32,144 nt of DNA from Streptomyces sp. PT12 (GTDB taxonomy: Bacteria > Actinomycetota > Actinomycetes > Streptomycetales > Streptomycetaceae). Position numbers and translations under genes: made by a program. Below the pieces are notes generated by a model. That model ran no database searches, was not told where the DNA came from, and was given only the letters and a program-made list of their open reading frames with translations. The DNA lies in NCBI RefSeq assembly GCF_003311645.1, contig NZ_QEST01000274.1:1-32144 (forward strand). Reading direction: 5' to 3'. Shown here piece by piece: positions 32,064 to 32,144 of this stretch; positions within the stretch are counted from its first letter, which is position 1; the number at the start of each line of letters is the position of its first letter.

Positions 32064-32144
32064 CCTCGCGCTTTCACGAGGTGGGTTGTCCGAAGCTTGA
32101 TCATAAAAGCGAGAAGTGCTCCTGACCTGCAACGATAGGGCTTG
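32064..32144 (+). mobile_element. Left end of a second, divergent IS1380-family element (truncated by window)
   Basis: From CCTCGCGCTTTCACGAGGTG to the window end (81 bp) it aligns without gaps with the left 81 bp of the first element; by hand about 57 of 81 positions agree. It includes the AAGTGCTCCTGACC block that matches the left hairpin arm region of the first element. Orientation is the same. The transposase gene lies beyond the window. Confidence 0.8.

Noticed and set aside
1-32144. CRISPR arrays, tRNA or rRNA genes, prophage genes
   Set aside because: No regularly spaced repeats, no cloverleaf with conserved T-loop, no rRNA motifs and no phage structural or integrase genes were seen on either strand.

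Overview
The window is very GC-rich actinobacterial DNA, most likely a Streptomyces or a close relative. The signs are strong third-position GC, frequent GTG starts, leaderless-looking starts, long open antisense frames that are composition artefacts, and gene families typical of the order (a conservon-type kinase, GarA, the DUF881/Sbp cluster and a glycine riboswitch before gcvP). Arginine AGG codons look more frequent than I expect for model streptomycetes.

Positions 1-9,565. The window opens inside a large SMC-like coiled-coil ATPase, of which only the C-terminal part is visible. A small two-helix membrane protein on the minus strand follows. Next come a conservon-like pair (NIT-domain sensor kinase plus Roadblock/LC7 protein, without the usual DUF742 and GTPase genes), a secreted VanX-type D-Ala-D-Ala dipeptidase on the minus strand, acetoacetyl-CoA synthetase, and a Cys-motif protein of unknown function.

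Positions 9,583-20,799. PTS enzyme I (ptsI) lies on the minus strand with no crr gene beside it. Then comes a block whose order resembles the Mycobacterium tuberculosis Rv1822-Rv1832 region: a CDP-alcohol phosphatidyltransferase (probably a cardiolipin synthase), a nucleotidyltransferase with a degenerate phosphomannomutase domain, DUF881, Sbp (DUF1290), DUF881, a zinc-ribbon GarA-type FHA protein, a DUF151 bifunctional nuclease and a MerR regulator. DNA polymerase IV and an antisense PRC-barrel gene follow; their 3' ends overlap.

Positions 20,800-30,352. A tandem glycine riboswitch precedes gcvP, the glycine decarboxylase P-protein. After it come an unknown minus-strand protein, a GCS2-like ligase translationally coupled to a CPBP membrane protease, a DUF4232 lipoprotein, and an FMN-binding split-barrel protein divergent from a MocR regulator, with a 16-bp palindrome between the last two.

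Positions 30,353-32,144. An IS1380-family element of 1,659 bp is flanked by CTAG target duplications and carries a broken transposase gene. A second, divergent IS1380-type element begins directly after the right-hand CTAG and runs out of the window.

Most of the window is conserved core chromosome, with mobile DNA only at the right edge. I found no CRISPR array, tRNA, rRNA or clear new defence system. The most unusual items are the IS pair sharing CTAG, the hairpin over the transposase ribosome site, the LDN Walker B of the SMC-like protein, the missing crr, the shortened conservon, the possible leader ORF before the MerR gene, and several palindromes in divergent promoter regions.
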